This document shows, in pieces, positions 43,978 to 53,221 of a stretch of DNA of 64,000 bases. Within the stretch, counting starts at the first letter, position 1; every line of letters begins with the position of its first letter. The DNA is taken from assembly GCF_963677575.1 (NCBI RefSeq), contig NZ_OY782038.1, positions 3,971,501 through 4,035,500 of the forward strand, written 5' to 3'. The translations under genes were made by a program, and so were the position numbers. The notes beneath the pieces are model-generated. The model saw only the letters and a list, made by a program, of their open reading frames with translations. It was not told where the DNA came from and made no database searches. The DNA comes from an uncultured Draconibacterium sp. (lineage in GTDB: Bacteria > Bacteroidota > Bacteroidia > Bacteroidales > Prolixibacteraceae).

Positions 43978-44820
43978 TTATTCAGAAAATCTTACTTGGC
44001 CATAAAATTCATCAATATCATGGTAGTCAACAGTGTATTTACGGTAGCTTAAGGTGTCATACAAAGGTAAAGAGACATAAATATATTCTCTATCCGGGTA
44101 AATATCATTTATATCGTCCATTTCGTGAGCTATGAATTTTATACTATTGTTTAAGCTATAGAAGATATCTGAATAACCTTTTATAAATCTGAATTTCACG
44201 TTTATTACCCCGGTTGAATTGCTCAAAATAGAATGGGTTTCCAAGGGAATACTGTTACTAACTATTCCGAATTGTGTTTCAGACCTGAATGAGCTTATCT
44301 TTATAGGATGTGTAAGAAAATAATCTTCTTGAATTTGGCCAAAGTAGTTTCTGTCAATCACATTGTATATTTCCAGTTCAATTTCAAAGCTGTCTCTGGT
44401 TGGAACAGGTACTGCCTCCAATTCAATATACTCATAAGTAGTTGAGTCCATGTTAACCAAAGTCTGATCGTTGCCATCTACTAAGCTGTATTTATTTCGG
44501 GGATCGGAAATGTATATCCCAATTTTTCCAGATAGCTCTTTTCCGAAACTAAATTTTCCATTTATATCGGTGTCTGTAGAGTCTATGTAAATGTACTTTA
44601 TATCAGACAACATGGTTCCCCAGGGGCCATGAGGACCAATAGCTGTATTTCTGTCCAAGAGGTAAACTCTTGCTCCTTTAATAGGTTTTTGGTTTATCCC
44701 TGATTTTAATTCACCGTGAATTCCTGCCGTCTCCGTTCCGGGGGTAATTGTTTCTTCAGAACATGCGGAAAGCAAAAAAAATAGAAAATAAGTAAATAAA
44801 ATGTTATGAGGTAGTTTCAT
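43978..44820 (-). CDS. Hypothetical lipoprotein with carboxypeptidase-regulatory-like domain
   Basis: A 280-residue exported protein with a signal peptide and lipobox LLSACS (Cys at residue 19). The region after it, AGIHGELKSGINQKPIKGARVYLLD with TDTDINGKFSFGKELSG, resembles the beta-sandwich of carboxypeptidase-regulatory-like domains, often seen in Bacteroidota surface proteins. The rest is beta-rich without a recognised motif. Function unknown; monocistronic. Confidence 0.6.
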   Translation of the reverse strand: MKLPHNILFTYFLFFLLSACSEETITPGTETAGIHGELKSGINQKPIKGARVYLLDRNTAIGPHGPWGTMLSDIKYIYIDSTDTDINGKFSFGKELSGKIGIYISDPRNKYSLVDGNDQTLVNMDSTTYEYIELEAVPVPTRDSFEIELEIYNVIDRNYFGQIQEDYFLTHPIKISSFRSETQFGIVSNSIPLETHSILSNSTGVINVKFRFIKGYSDIFYSLNNSIKFIAHEMDDINDIYPDREYIYVSLPLYDTLSYRKYTVDYHDIDEFYGQVRFSE

Positions 44821-45063
44821 AATGGTTTAATTTTCGCTTGTTTATTATATATGCAGAGGCTGATGGTTGTTTTGTAAATTTACAATAAAATTTAATTCTT
44901 GAATATTAAGACTGTGAAAAGTGCATTTTGTTAGTATGTAATTCTATAAATCTAGTAGGGTGTGTAAGAATGGAGTGTATTGGTGGAAACTGTAGATAAA
45001 GGTATCTCTTGATAGCTTAGTTCTTGCCTCCAACCCCCACATCAATAAATTGGTGTTCAGGCA
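44821..45063. other. AT-rich spacer, no gene seen
   Basis: Spacer between the lipoprotein gene and the lysS terminator. No convincing frame, repeat or RNA structure was seen. Confidence 0.5.
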
Positions 45064-45098
45064 AGAAAAAGCCCCTCCGAAAATCGAAGAGGCTTTAC
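45064..45098 (-). terminator. Terminator of lysS
   Basis: On the minus strand, AAAGCCTCTTCGA pairs with TCGGAGGGGCTTT (one mismatch), followed by T residues. Confidence 0.85.
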
Positions 45099-45143
45099 TA
45101 TCTTGACTTTTTATTTTTTGCCTTTTTACTTTTGCCTTGAATT

Positions 45144-46859
45144 CTACAACGCAGTCACCATCAATCCGGCATCAGTATTTTCAACCTTAGCCACATTCTT
45201 TTTGGTGAGGCCTTTAATGGCTTTGTCCCATTTTTTGTTGCTTAGTTCAGCATCAATCTTTAGTTCCTGAAGTGGAATTTGTTGTTTTTCTCCATCTGCA
45301 TATAGTAATGCGAAAATCACTTTCTCGTCGTCAGTCATTTCCACTGCTTTTTTCTCCGGTTTCATTTGAGGAAAAAACAGCACATCCTGAATCGACGGGC
45401 TGTTGGTCATAAACATCGTTAATCGGTCCATTCCAATTCCCATTCCCGATGTTGGTGGCATTCCGTATTCCAACGCACGCAGAAAATCCTGGTCGATAAA
45501 CATGGCTTCGTCGTCACCTTTTTCCGACAATTTTAACTGGTCTTCAAAACGTTCGCGCTGGTCAATCGGGTCGTTCAGCTCCGAGTAGGCATTGGCCAGC
45601 TCTTTTCCGTTTACCATTAACTCAAAACGTTCGGTCAGTTCCGGGTTGTCGCGGTGCTTTTTAGTAAGCGGCGACATTTCTTTTGGGTAATCAGTAATAA
45701 ACGTAGGCTGAATGTAGTTGCCTTCACATTTTTCGCCAAATAGCTCGTCAATCAGTTTTCCTTTCCCCATGGTTTCGTCGATTTCAATATCGAGCTTTTT
45801 GCAAATGTCGCGCAGCTCGTCTTCCGACTTACCGTTAATATCATAGCCGGTGTGCTCCAAAATAGCCTCGGCCATGGTAACACGTGGGTAAGGTGCTTTG
45901 TAATCGATGATGTTGTCGCCCAACTGAACTTTTGTAGTGCCGTGTAAAGCCAGTGCCACACGCTCACAAATTTCTTCCGTAAAGCTCATCATCCATTTGT
46001 AGTCTTTGTAGGCCACATAAATTTCCATCACCGTAAATTCCGGGTTATGAGTGCGGTCCATCCCTTCGTTACGGAAATCTTTTGCAAACTCGTAAACGCC
46101 TTCAAAACCACCAACGATCAAACGTTTCAGGTAAAGCTCGTTGGCAATACGCATGTACAGTGGCATGTTCAGCGCATTGTGGTGCGTAATAAACGGACGT
46201 GCAGCAGCTCCTCCCGGAATAGGCTGCAGAATTGGTGTTTCCACCTCGTGGTAACCATACTCGTTAAACATCTGGCGCATGGTATTGTATATAATCGTCC
46301 GTTTTTTAAACGTCTCTTTTACTTCAGGGTTTACGATCAAATCGATGTAACGCTGACGGTAACGCTGTTCCGGATCGGTAAAAGCATCAAAAGTTTTGCC
46401 GTCTTTTTCTTTTACAATCGGCAATGGGCGCAACGATTTATTCAGTACTGTAAATTCAGTTACATGAACAGTTAATTCGCCCATTTGCGTAATAAAAGCA
46501 TGTCCTTTTACACCGATGATGTCGCCAATGTCAAGCAATTTTTTGAACACTTCGTTGTACATCATTTTATCGTCGCCGGTGCAAATCTCGTCGCGGTTCA
46601 CGTAAATCTGAATACGTCCTTCGTGGTCCTGGATCTCGGCAAACGCAGCTTTTCCCATAATTCGGCGGCTCATCAAACGGCCGGCAATTACTACATCCTG
46701 AAAATTCTTCTCCTCTTCCTTGAAGTTCTGTTTTATATCTTTTGTGTTGGTATTTACGTGGTATTGTGCCGCCGGGTAGGGGTCGATGCCCAACTCGCGC
46801 ATTTTTTGCAACGAATTTCGTCTGATGATCTCTTGTTCGCTTAATTCCTGATGACTCAT
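45144..46859 (-). CDS. lysS: Lysyl-tRNA synthetase, class II
   Basis: A 571-residue enzyme charging tRNA-Lys. It has an N-terminal OB-fold anticodon domain (VVIAGRLMSRRIMGKAAFAEI, ~50-150), class II motif 2 FRNEGMDRTHNPEFTVMEIY near 262 and motif 3 GMGIGMDRLTMFMTN near 475. The last ~70 residues after PQMKPEKKAVEMTDDE form an additional domain absent from the ~505-residue enterobacterial enzyme, as in other Bacteroidota. A -7 element TATCTTTG lies at 46954-46961 on its strand. Confidence 0.96.
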   Translation of the reverse strand: MSHQELSEQEIIRRNSLQKMRELGIDPYPAAQYHVNTNTKDIKQNFKEEEKNFQDVVIAGRLMSRRIMGKAAFAEIQDHEGRIQIYVNRDEICTGDDKMMYNEVFKKLLDIGDIIGVKGHAFITQMGELTVHVTEFTVLNKSLRPLPIVKEKDGKTFDAFTDPEQRYRQRYIDLIVNPEVKETFKKRTIIYNTMRQMFNEYGYHEVETPILQPIPGGAAARPFITHHNALNMPLYMRIANELYLKRLIVGGFEGVYEFAKDFRNEGMDRTHNPEFTVMEIYVAYKDYKWMMSFTEEICERVALALHGTTKVQLGDNIIDYKAPYPRVTMAEAILEHTGYDINGKSEDELRDICKKLDIEIDETMGKGKLIDELFGEKCEGNYIQPTFITDYPKEMSPLTKKHRDNPELTERFELMVNGKELANAYSELNDPIDQRERFEDQLKLSEKGDDEAMFIDQDFLRALEYGMPPTSGMGIGMDRLTMFMTNSPSIQDVLFFPQMKPEKKAVEMTDDEKVIFALLYADGEKQQIPLQELKIDAELSNKKWDKAIKGLTKKNVAKVENTDAGLMVTAL

Positions 46860-46953
46860 TTCTTCTTCTCTTTTATTTTGCTGTCACTCTTTTGTTTAAA
46901 TGACAATTCTAATGTCATGGAAACGTTTGCCGAATCCTGTTAAAAAATTTGGG

Positions 46954-46961
46954 CAAAGATA
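46954..46961 (-). promoter_or_regulatory. -7 element for lysS
   Basis: On the minus strand the bases read TATCTTTG, about 95 bases before the lysS start. No clear -33 partner. Confidence 0.45.
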
Positions 46962-47058
46962 ATAAAACAGATCGGTTGTAATTGTTGTTGTAACACTGAA
47001 TCAATTAAAAAATAATGTTGAGGGTGAATGTTTTATTTCCATATGCGATTGCATTTTG

Positions 47059-47066
47059 TATCTTTG
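47059..47066 (+). promoter_or_regulatory. -7 element for recJ
   Basis: TATCTTTG about 35 bases before the recJ ATG, divergent from the lysS element. The -33 region is AT-rich with only a weak TTTA. Confidence 0.45.
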
Positions 47067-47100
47067 CGCATTCACATCTTGAGAAACACGATAACGCAGC

Positions 47101-48828
47101 ATGGATAGAATTTGGAACTTAAAAAAACAAGGCGACCAAAACGAGGTTAAACACCTTTCAGCGGCGTTAAATGTGAACATGGTGATAGCGCGCTTGCTGG
47201 TACAGCGGGGCATAAAAACTTACCCTGAAGCCAAAGCATTTTTCCGCCCCCGATTGAGCGACCTGCACGATCCTTTTCTGATGAAAGACATGGAGAAAGC
47301 AGTTGCCCGACTTGACAAAGCAATTGAAAATAACGAAAAAGTAATTGTTTATGGCGATTACGATGTTGACGGAACTACTTCGGTGGCGTTGGTGTATTCG
47401 TTTTTAAAACAGCGCATTAAAGATATTGAATATTACATCCCTGATCGTTACAGTGAAGGATATGGAATTTCGCCAAAAAGTATTGATTATGCGATTGAAA
47501 AAGGGGTAACACTGGTGGTTGCACTCGATTGCGGAATTAAAGCCGTTGAAAAAATTGCCAAAGCAAAAGAACGCGGGCTCGATTTTATTATCTGCGACCA
47601 TCATAATCCGGATGATGAAGTGCCGCCTGCTGTTGCAGTGCTCGATGCCAAACAATCGGATTGTAATTATCCGTATAAAGAACTTTCGGGTTGCGGTGTA
47701 GGCTTCAAATTATTGCAGGCTTACTGCAAAAGACACGAAATTGATTACGAAGAAATATACGATCTGCTCGATTTAGTAGCGGTGAGTATTGCTGCTGATA
47801 TTGTTCCGATAACCGGCGAGAACCGTGTGCTGGCGTATTACGGCCTCAAAAAATTGAACTCGAATCCGGGAATTGGTTTGCAAACCATTATAAATTTTGC
47901 GGGTATCTCGGGAACCGAAATTACCATTAGTGATATTGTGTTTAAAATCGGACCACGATTAAATGCATCGGGCCGGATTGAACACGGTAAAAAGTCGGTG
48001 CAGATATTGGTTTCAACCGATGAAGATAAATCGGACCTGCTGGGAGAGGAGATCGACTCGTTTAACGAAATACGAAAAACGCTTGACCGCGATATTACCC
48101 AGGATGCACTGGACACCATTGAAAATAGTCCGGAGTTTAAGGATAAAAACAGTACGGTACTTTATAACCGCGATTGGCATAAAGGAGTTGTTGGAATTGT
48201 TGCATCGCGGGTTACCGAGCAATACTACCGCCCAACAATAATTTTAACCGAATCGAACGGTTTGGCAACCGGATCGGCGCGTTCGGTGCGCGATTTTGAT
48301 TTGTACGAAGCCATCGGTCAATGTAGCGATTTGCTGGAATCGTATGGAGGACACATGTATGCTGCAGGACTGACAATGAGAATTGAAAATATTCCGGAGT
48401 TCAGACGTCGTTTCGAGGAGATCGTAACCAAGCAAATTACCGATAAGCAGCAAATTCAAACCATTGAGGTGGATGCTAAAATTGCGCTCAGCGAAATTAC
48501 GCCGCGCTTTTACCGCATACTGAAACAATTTGCACCGTTCGGTCCGCACAATATGACTCCTGTTTTTGTTACCGAAGATGTTTTTGATGCCGGTACCAGC
48601 CGACTGGTTGGGAAAAATCAGGAGCACCTTAAACTTGATTTAGTTGAGCCCGATGTAAATTCAGGAATTTTCCCCGGAATTGCATTTAATCAATCGGATG
48701 CTTATGATGTGATAACTTCCGGTTCTCCTTTTGATGTTTGCTATTCGATAAACGAGAATGAATATCGCGGAAAAACTAACCTTCAGTTGTTTGTAAGGGA
48801 TATTAAGAAAAGAGAATTCCTGGATTAA
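47101..48828 (+). CDS. recJ: Single-stranded-DNA-specific exonuclease RecJ
   Basis: A 575-residue 5'-3' exonuclease of the DHH family used in recombination and mismatch repair. Catalytic motifs are VYGDYDVDGTTSVAL (~79-93), LDCGIKAVEKIAKA, and FIICDHHNPDDEVPPAVAVLD. The DHHA1 part has ATGSARSVRDFDLYEAI and ESYGGHMYAAGLTM, and a C-terminal OB-fold follows. Length and order are normal for RecJ. A hairpin terminator follows at 48833. Confidence 0.96.
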   Translation: MDRIWNLKKQGDQNEVKHLSAALNVNMVIARLLVQRGIKTYPEAKAFFRPRLSDLHDPFLMKDMEKAVARLDKAIENNEKVIVYGDYDVDGTTSVALVYSFLKQRIKDIEYYIPDRYSEGYGISPKSIDYAIEKGVTLVVALDCGIKAVEKIAKAKERGLDFIICDHHNPDDEVPPAVAVLDAKQSDCNYPYKELSGCGVGFKLLQAYCKRHEIDYEEIYDLLDLVAVSIAADIVPITGENRVLAYYGLKKLNSNPGIGLQTIINFAGISGTEITISDIVFKIGPRLNASGRIEHGKKSVQILVSTDEDKSDLLGEEIDSFNEIRKTLDRDITQDALDTIENSPEFKDKNSTVLYNRDWHKGVVGIVASRVTEQYYRPTIILTESNGLATGSARSVRDFDLYEAIGQCSDLLESYGGHMYAAGLTMRIENIPEFRRRFEEIVTKQITDKQQIQTIEVDAKIALSEITPRFYRILKQFAPFGPHNMTPVFVTEDVFDAGTSRLVGKNQEHLKLDLVEPDVNSGIFPGIAFNQSDAYDVITSGSPFDVCYSINENEYRGKTNLQLFVRDIKKREFLD

Positions 48829-48832
48829 GTAA

Positions 48833-48858
48833 ACTAAAAACCCATTTTTAGTTTTTTA
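48833..48858 (+). terminator. Intrinsic terminator after recJ
   Basis: ACTAAAAA and TTTTTAGT pair around CCCA, followed by T residues. The stem is AT-only, so it may be weak. Confidence 0.6.
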
Positions 48859-48884
48859 TATTTAAACCTCCAAACTTTAACAGA

Positions 48885-50543
48885 ATGAAAAATGCAATCG
48901 TTTTATTCTTCTTCCTAAGTACTTTATTTCTGTGCTTTTCTTGTAAATACCAAGCGGATAAAGTTGAACCAATACTCCAGAAAGTAGAAACACTTTTGGA
49001 GCAACATCCCGACAGTGCTTTGGTTTTGTTAGAAGAAATTCCCAATCCCCAATCCCTGAAGAAATCTTTGTATTATCAGTATTTTCTTTTACAAATACAA
49101 GCCAAGGATAAAAGTTATCGGGATATTACTTCTGATACACTCATTTTCGATATTCAAAAATATTACAAAAAGGAAAATGATATAGAAAAGGCAGCACTTG
49201 CCTCGTTTTATAGCGGGAGGATAAGGCAGGAACAAAAGCAATACGAGGAGGCTTTGAAAATCTATTTAGATGCTGGAAAATATTTGAATCAGAGTTATGA
49301 TAATAATTTGAAAGGATTGGTAGAAAGCTCTGTTGGAGCAGTTTATTATGAACAACTTCTTACGGATAAAGCAATAATTCATTTGAAGAAAGCAGAAAAG
49401 TTTTTTTACACAGCAGAAAACCACAGGAATGAAATTATTACGGGCAATTTAATTGGAAATTGTTTTTTAATGGAGGAGGAAACGGACAGTGCTTTTTCCT
49501 ACTATTTTAAAGCACTGGCTTCTGCTGATTCTCTTGGCTTTGAGCAGGAACAGGTAGCAATACTAGAAAGTCTGGGGGTGGCTTGCCGTGAAACCGGAGA
49601 TTGGCCTAATGCAGAAAAGTTTTTAAAAGAAACGTTGTATTTAACAACCGACTCTATCGAAAAATCCAGGGTATTGAGCAACTTTGCAGAGTTATTTTTT
49701 CAAATCGGTAAACTTGATTCGGCCTCGCATTACATTATGCAATCATTGGTTTTTCTGCCTGCTGAAAAAGATAATTACCTTGCTGCCAATATTTATGAAA
49801 CATGGTCGGCTATTTACGAAAAATCAGAAAATTTTAAAGATGCTTTGGAGAAGTATAAAATTTACAGCGATTATCTCGTACTGATTTTTGAAGAGAACAG
49901 AGATAAGGATGTTATGGAAGTTGAAAAGAAATACAATTTTCAGCTTATTGTAACCCAAAATAAGCAGTTAATAATTGAGCGCCAAAGAATTCTTTTGTTT
50001 TCAATTCTATTGTTATTGTTTTTCATTGTTTTATCTTTTATATTATATCATTATCATAAACAAAATAAGAGAAAACTCAAAGAGACTGAACAAAAAGTTC
50101 GCAAATTGAACGAGTTAGCCAGAAGTTTTAATGAAAAGGAGAACTCTCTTAGGAACATATTGGTTCGACATTTCGATATACTTAAGAAAGCTGCATTATT
50201 GGAAGGCTATCTTAAAGAAGATGAAAAGAGGAAAGGAAAACTTTTGCTTCAAAAATTTAATGAAGTTGTTTATGGAGAGAAAAGTTTTAATTGGGATTTG
50301 CTTTACGAGACGTTAAATAGTTTAAGCAATAACTTTTTTAATAGATTAAGCAATAAATTTCCTCAACTTGACGAATCAGAGTTTCGTATTTGTTGTTTAT
50401 TGGCAGTTGATTTCAGTAATACTGAAATAGCTATCATTCTAAATTATAGTATCAACACAGTCCAGGCCAAAAGGAGCGTGATAAGAAAAAAACTTGGAAT
50501 TAAGCCCTTTGGCAATATTCGGGATTTCCTAAATGCAGCTTAA
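48885..50543 (+). CDS. TPR membrane protein with C-terminal LuxR-type HTH (putative regulator of the peptide cluster)
   Basis: A 552-residue protein with a possible lipobox at FLCFSC (Cys20), TPR-like repeats from ~60 to ~345 (for example ALEKYKIYSDYLVLIF), one membrane span at ~368-390, a coiled coil (~395-430), and an HTH at the end with LDESEFRICCLLAV and the recognition-helix region NYSINTVQAKRSVIRKKLG. Proteins of this type in Bacteroidota join a periplasmic TPR sensor with cytoplasmic DNA binding. Position at the head of the RiPP genes, same strand, suggests local control. A lipobox plus an internal span is odd and may be chance. Confidence 0.7.
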   Translation: MKNAIVLFFFLSTLFLCFSCKYQADKVEPILQKVETLLEQHPDSALVLLEEIPNPQSLKKSLYYQYFLLQIQAKDKSYRDITSDTLIFDIQKYYKKENDIEKAALASFYSGRIRQEQKQYEEALKIYLDAGKYLNQSYDNNLKGLVESSVGAVYYEQLLTDKAIIHLKKAEKFFYTAENHRNEIITGNLIGNCFLMEEETDSAFSYYFKALASADSLGFEQEQVAILESLGVACRETGDWPNAEKFLKETLYLTTDSIEKSRVLSNFAELFFQIGKLDSASHYIMQSLVFLPAEKDNYLAANIYETWSAIYEKSENFKDALEKYKIYSDYLVLIFEENRDKDVMEVEKKYNFQLIVTQNKQLIIERQRILLFSILLLLFFIVLSFILYHYHKQNKRKLKETEQKVRKLNELARSFNEKENSLRNILVRHFDILKKAALLEGYLKEDEKRKGKLLLQKFNEVVYGEKSFNWDLLYETLNSLSNNFFNRLSNKFPQLDESEFRICCLLAVDFSNTEIAIILNYSINTVQAKRSVIRKKLGIKPFGNIRDFLNAA

Positions 50544-50727
50544 AAACCAGTTAGCCTATATAGAATAAAAAGTTATATCATTCATTGTTTGCGGAATATT
50601 TAATCCTCATATTATCAGCTTTTTATCTAATTGTTGGTTTAATAAAAAGCTATATGTGGATTGAGAATTGTTGTTAATAGAATTATTGCCATACATATTT
50701 GTATGTAATTTATAAAATTCTTAAACA

Positions 50728-51126
50728 ATGAAAAAGGTATTATTGATTAGCTTAATTATTGGAGTGATAATTGCGACTGGTTATGGAAAACCAGACACGC
50801 CGTTATACTTGGGCCCAAAGGGTCCAAAAAAGGAAATTAAACTTAAAGGCTCTTTTAAGAAAATATCAACAAAATCATTAACTCTTTCTCCAATTGATGC
50901 AAGCATAGGTACTTTCGGTCTGGACGTTGTTTTCCTACAGGATTTAGGTGATCTGGATGTTGTAGTATATTCCGAATCAGGGAATATAGTTTATTCTGAA
51001 AGAATTGATATACAAACACAGCAATATCTGTCAATTGATGTATCTGCGTGGAATAGAGGTATCTATCAAATTCGGTTTATTAACTCAGAAGGGTTATACA
51101 TGTACGGAACATTTGAAGTTGAATAA
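50728..51126 (+). CDS. Small secreted protein, DUF3244-like
   Basis: A 132-residue protein with a signal peptide (MKKVLLISLIIGVIIATGYG) and a beta-rich remainder ending with LSIDVSAWNRGIYQIRFINSEG followed by MYGTFEVE. This resembles DUF3244-type and other por-like secreted beta-sandwich proteins of Bacteroidota, but the match is only by eye. It sits between the TPR regulator and the HTH gene, 184 and 72 bases away. Role in the cluster unknown. Confidence 0.5.
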   Translation: MKKVLLISLIIGVIIATGYGKPDTPLYLGPKGPKKEIKLKGSFKKISTKSLTLSPIDASIGTFGLDVVFLQDLGDLDVVVYSESGNIVYSERIDIQTQQYLSIDVSAWNRGIYQIRFINSEGLYMYGTFEVE

Positions 51127-51198
51127 GCTTTTTATTGGTTATCCTATGGAAAGAATACAGAATTAAGTTGTAAAGAAAACGATCATTAAATCTGATTT

Positions 51199-51588
51199 AT
51201 GAGTTTTTTAGAACAATTGGAAAGGTTGGAACACATGCACCAGCTAATTAAAATGAGAGCAACCGGCACTCCCAAAGAGTTTGCAGACAAAATCAGGGTG
51301 AGTGAAAGGACAATATATGAATTGCTCAATATTGCCCGGGATTTGGGGGCTGATATTGAGTTTAATCGTTATTATCACTCATACATTTATCAGCAACCTA
51401 TGACTTTTCATACGGGTTTTTCTTATTCAGAATCAATTAAAATAGCAGGAGGTGCCGGAAAAAACTTTTTACTGCAAAAATTTCGCAGTGAGTGGGAATA
51501 TATTAGTTGTGCATTTAATATTTCCCGGCCGGATAAAATAATGCCCCGGATGCCGAAAAGGGTCAATAATGTAACGAGTAGGTATTAA
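51199..51588 (+). CDS. Small HTH-domain DNA-binding protein
   Basis: A 129-residue protein whose first half has a helix-turn-helix, MRATGTPKEFADKIRVSERTIYELLN, of the HTH_11/DeoR-like winged type, followed by a short region and a basic tail. No effector domain is seen. It ends 11 bases before the first peptide precursor, so it probably regulates the precursors or is cotranscribed with them. Start at ATG 51199. Confidence 0.7.
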   Translation: MSFLEQLERLEHMHQLIKMRATGTPKEFADKIRVSERTIYELLNIARDLGADIEFNRYYHSYIYQQPMTFHTGFSYSESIKIAGGAGKNFLLQKFRSEWEYISCAFNISRPDKIMPRMPKRVNNVTSRY

Positions 51589-51599
51589 ATCTTTAAATT

Positions 51600-51773
51600 A
51601 TGAAAGTACAAAGATTAAATGAAGAAATGTTCGCACCAATGGAGCAAAACGAAATGATGGTGGTTCTTGGCGGAGGTAAGTGTAAATATCGAGAACTTAC
51701 TATTTCTGAAACTAAGGTTGATGGGAATTCAGATACTAAATTTAAATCAGTTACATACAAGAAAAGGGATTAG
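51600..51773 (+). CDS. gwsA: Grasp-with-spasm precursor peptide 1
   Basis: A 57-residue peptide. The leader reads MKVQRLNEEMFAPMEQNE, and a GG motif follows in MMVVLGGGKCKY near residues 23-26, where C39 peptidases cut. The core that follows is rich in Thr, Ser, Lys, Glu and Asp, suited to ester or amide side-chain links made by ATP-grasp enzymes. It shares MKVQRLNE with precursor 2. The leader matches the Bacteroidales GG natural-product precursor type (TIGR04149-like), by eye. It lies right after the HTH gene. Confidence 0.82.
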   Translation: MKVQRLNEEMFAPMEQNEMMVVLGGGKCKYRELTISETKVDGNSDTKFKSVTYKKRD

Positions 51774-51780
51774 TATCGGA

Positions 51781-51811
51781 TATTGGGTGGCTTATATTGA
51801 GCCACTCAATA
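51781..51811 (+). other. Hairpin after precursor 1
   Basis: TATTGGGTGGCT and AGCCACTCAATA form a 12-base-pair stem (one G-T pair) with loop TATATTG. There is no T run, so it probably does not end transcription fully; it may stabilise the precursor mRNA. It resembles the hairpin after precursor 2. Confidence 0.6.
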
Positions 51812-52051
51812 TAAATTGGAATTGAGAAAACGCCCTTGTACAGGGTAAAATAACGCTGCAATAATTTAAATGAGATTTTTTTTAATTTTAATGAGTGTCC
51901 GTTTACATACCCAAAATGTGGCATAACAAACTGATCTGACACAACTTACGAAACAAAGTTAAATCCATTCACATATTGCTTTGATTCAGTGTCTTACAGT
52001 CAACTTTGGGTAAGAATACGGATATTCATTTAATTTTAAAACAAAGGAATT

Positions 52052-52204
52052 ATGAAAGTACAAAGATTAAATGAAGGTATTTTTAAACCTATACCGCAAG
52101 ATAAGATGATCACAATATTGGGTGGTAAAAAATGTAAAATTAGTGCGATAACTTATGTAGATGAAGGTGTAGTCCAAATAAGAACATATAAAGTGAAGGA
52201 CTAA
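52052..52204 (+). CDS. gwsA: Grasp-with-spasm precursor peptide 2
   Basis: A 50-residue peptide with the same leader type: MKVQRLNEGIFKPIPQDK, then MITILGGKKCKI with the GG cut site near residues 24-25. The core starts KKCKISAITYVDEGVVQIR, and like precursor 1 has a Cys-Lys right after GG and a Thr/Asp/Glu/Lys mix. Core sequences of the two differ, so the products would differ. It precedes gwsG by 90 bases. Confidence 0.8.
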   Translation: MKVQRLNEGIFKPIPQDKMITILGGKKCKISAITYVDEGVVQIRTYKVKD

Positions 52205-52249
52205 CTCTGTTTACACACACACTTTAAAGAAGGGCTTAATATTAATTAC

Positions 52250-52275
52250 TGAGTAGCTTTCGTTGAAGCTACTCA
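52250..52275 (+). other. Hairpin after precursor 2
   Basis: TGAGTAGCTT and AAGCTACTCA form a 10-base-pair stem with a 6-base loop. It corresponds to the hairpin after precursor 1, with a G-C pair changed to A-T on both arms. Confidence 0.6.
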
Positions 52276-52294
52276 ATATGATAAGGTTAATACA

Positions 52295-53221
52295 ATGATT
52301 CTGCTGATAAGCAATGAAAACGATCAGACTACAAACGATGTGATCGACTGGCTCCAGTATTTTAATACCCGGTGGGAACGTTTAAATGGTGAAGACCTGG
52401 TTGACGCAGAAAAACATTCATATTTATTACCCATAGGGGCAGATAGCTTAAAGTTGAAACAGCTTCATTCGAATATAGATTGTATCTGGTTTAGACGGTT
52501 CTATCCGGATTATTCTGAGGGGGTTGGTAGTTTTAATGGCTATTTGGATGATGAACTAAAGGTTTTAAAGGAATATATCCTTTCCGGTGAGGTTCGGGTT
52601 TTTGGGAATACAACCCATCGAACCAACAAGCTAATAGCTCTATCAACTGCAGAAGAGCTTGGCCTTAAGATACCTGCAACGGCAATTGTAAATAATAAAA
52701 AGGATTTTTGTAAGTTCCTGGATAAGTATCCTTCTGTTATTACAAAACCAATAACCGAAACGCTCGATTACAACAGGGGCGATAATGATTATACCCTGTA
52801 CACCAATGAAGTATCAGGCGATTATCTCGATAAAATCCCTTGTAAGTTCTTTCCATCCTTAATTCAGGAGAAAGTCGTTAAGGACTTCGAGATAAGAACC
52901 TTTTACTGGAAAGAAAAATGTTACAGCATGGCTATTTTCTCCCAGGAAAATGAAAATACGGCCATTGATTTTAGAAGGTACGATCGTAAAAGGCCCAACC
53001 GTAATGTTCCATACCAATTACCAGATGAGATTGAAGAAAAAATTTCAGGTCTTATGAAAAGAATAAAGCTTAATAGCGGATCGATAGATTTAGTTAAAGA
53101 CATTAATGGCAACTTCGTATTCCTGGAAGTTAATCCTAATGGTCAGTTTGGGATGGTTTCTTACCCGTGTAATTACAATTTAGAAATGATTATTGCAAAT
53201 GATTTAAGATTAGAGGTATGA
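52295..53221 (+). CDS. gwsG: ATP-grasp peptide maturase GwsG
   Basis: A 308-residue ATP-grasp ligase, expected to form side-chain ester or amide bonds in the precursor peptides. Features are IWFRRFYPDYSEG in the N-terminal domain, NTTHRTNKLIALSTAEELGL, the Lys-containing SVITKPITETLDYN and IQEKVVKDFEIRTFYW in the nucleotide site, and the metal-binding DINGNFVFLEVNPNGQFG. This pattern matches the grasp-with-spasm ATP-grasp maturases and the related microviridin-type ligases. It overlaps the next small gene by an ATGA. Confidence 0.9.
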   Translation: MILLISNENDQTTNDVIDWLQYFNTRWERLNGEDLVDAEKHSYLLPIGADSLKLKQLHSNIDCIWFRRFYPDYSEGVGSFNGYLDDELKVLKEYILSGEVRVFGNTTHRTNKLIALSTAEELGLKIPATAIVNNKKDFCKFLDKYPSVITKPITETLDYNRGDNDYTLYTNEVSGDYLDKIPCKFFPSLIQEKVVKDFEIRTFYWKEKCYSMAIFSQENENTAIDFRRYDRKRPNRNVPYQLPDEIEEKISGLMKRIKLNSGSIDLVKDINGNFVFLEVNPNGQFGMVSYPCNYNLEMIIANDLRLEV

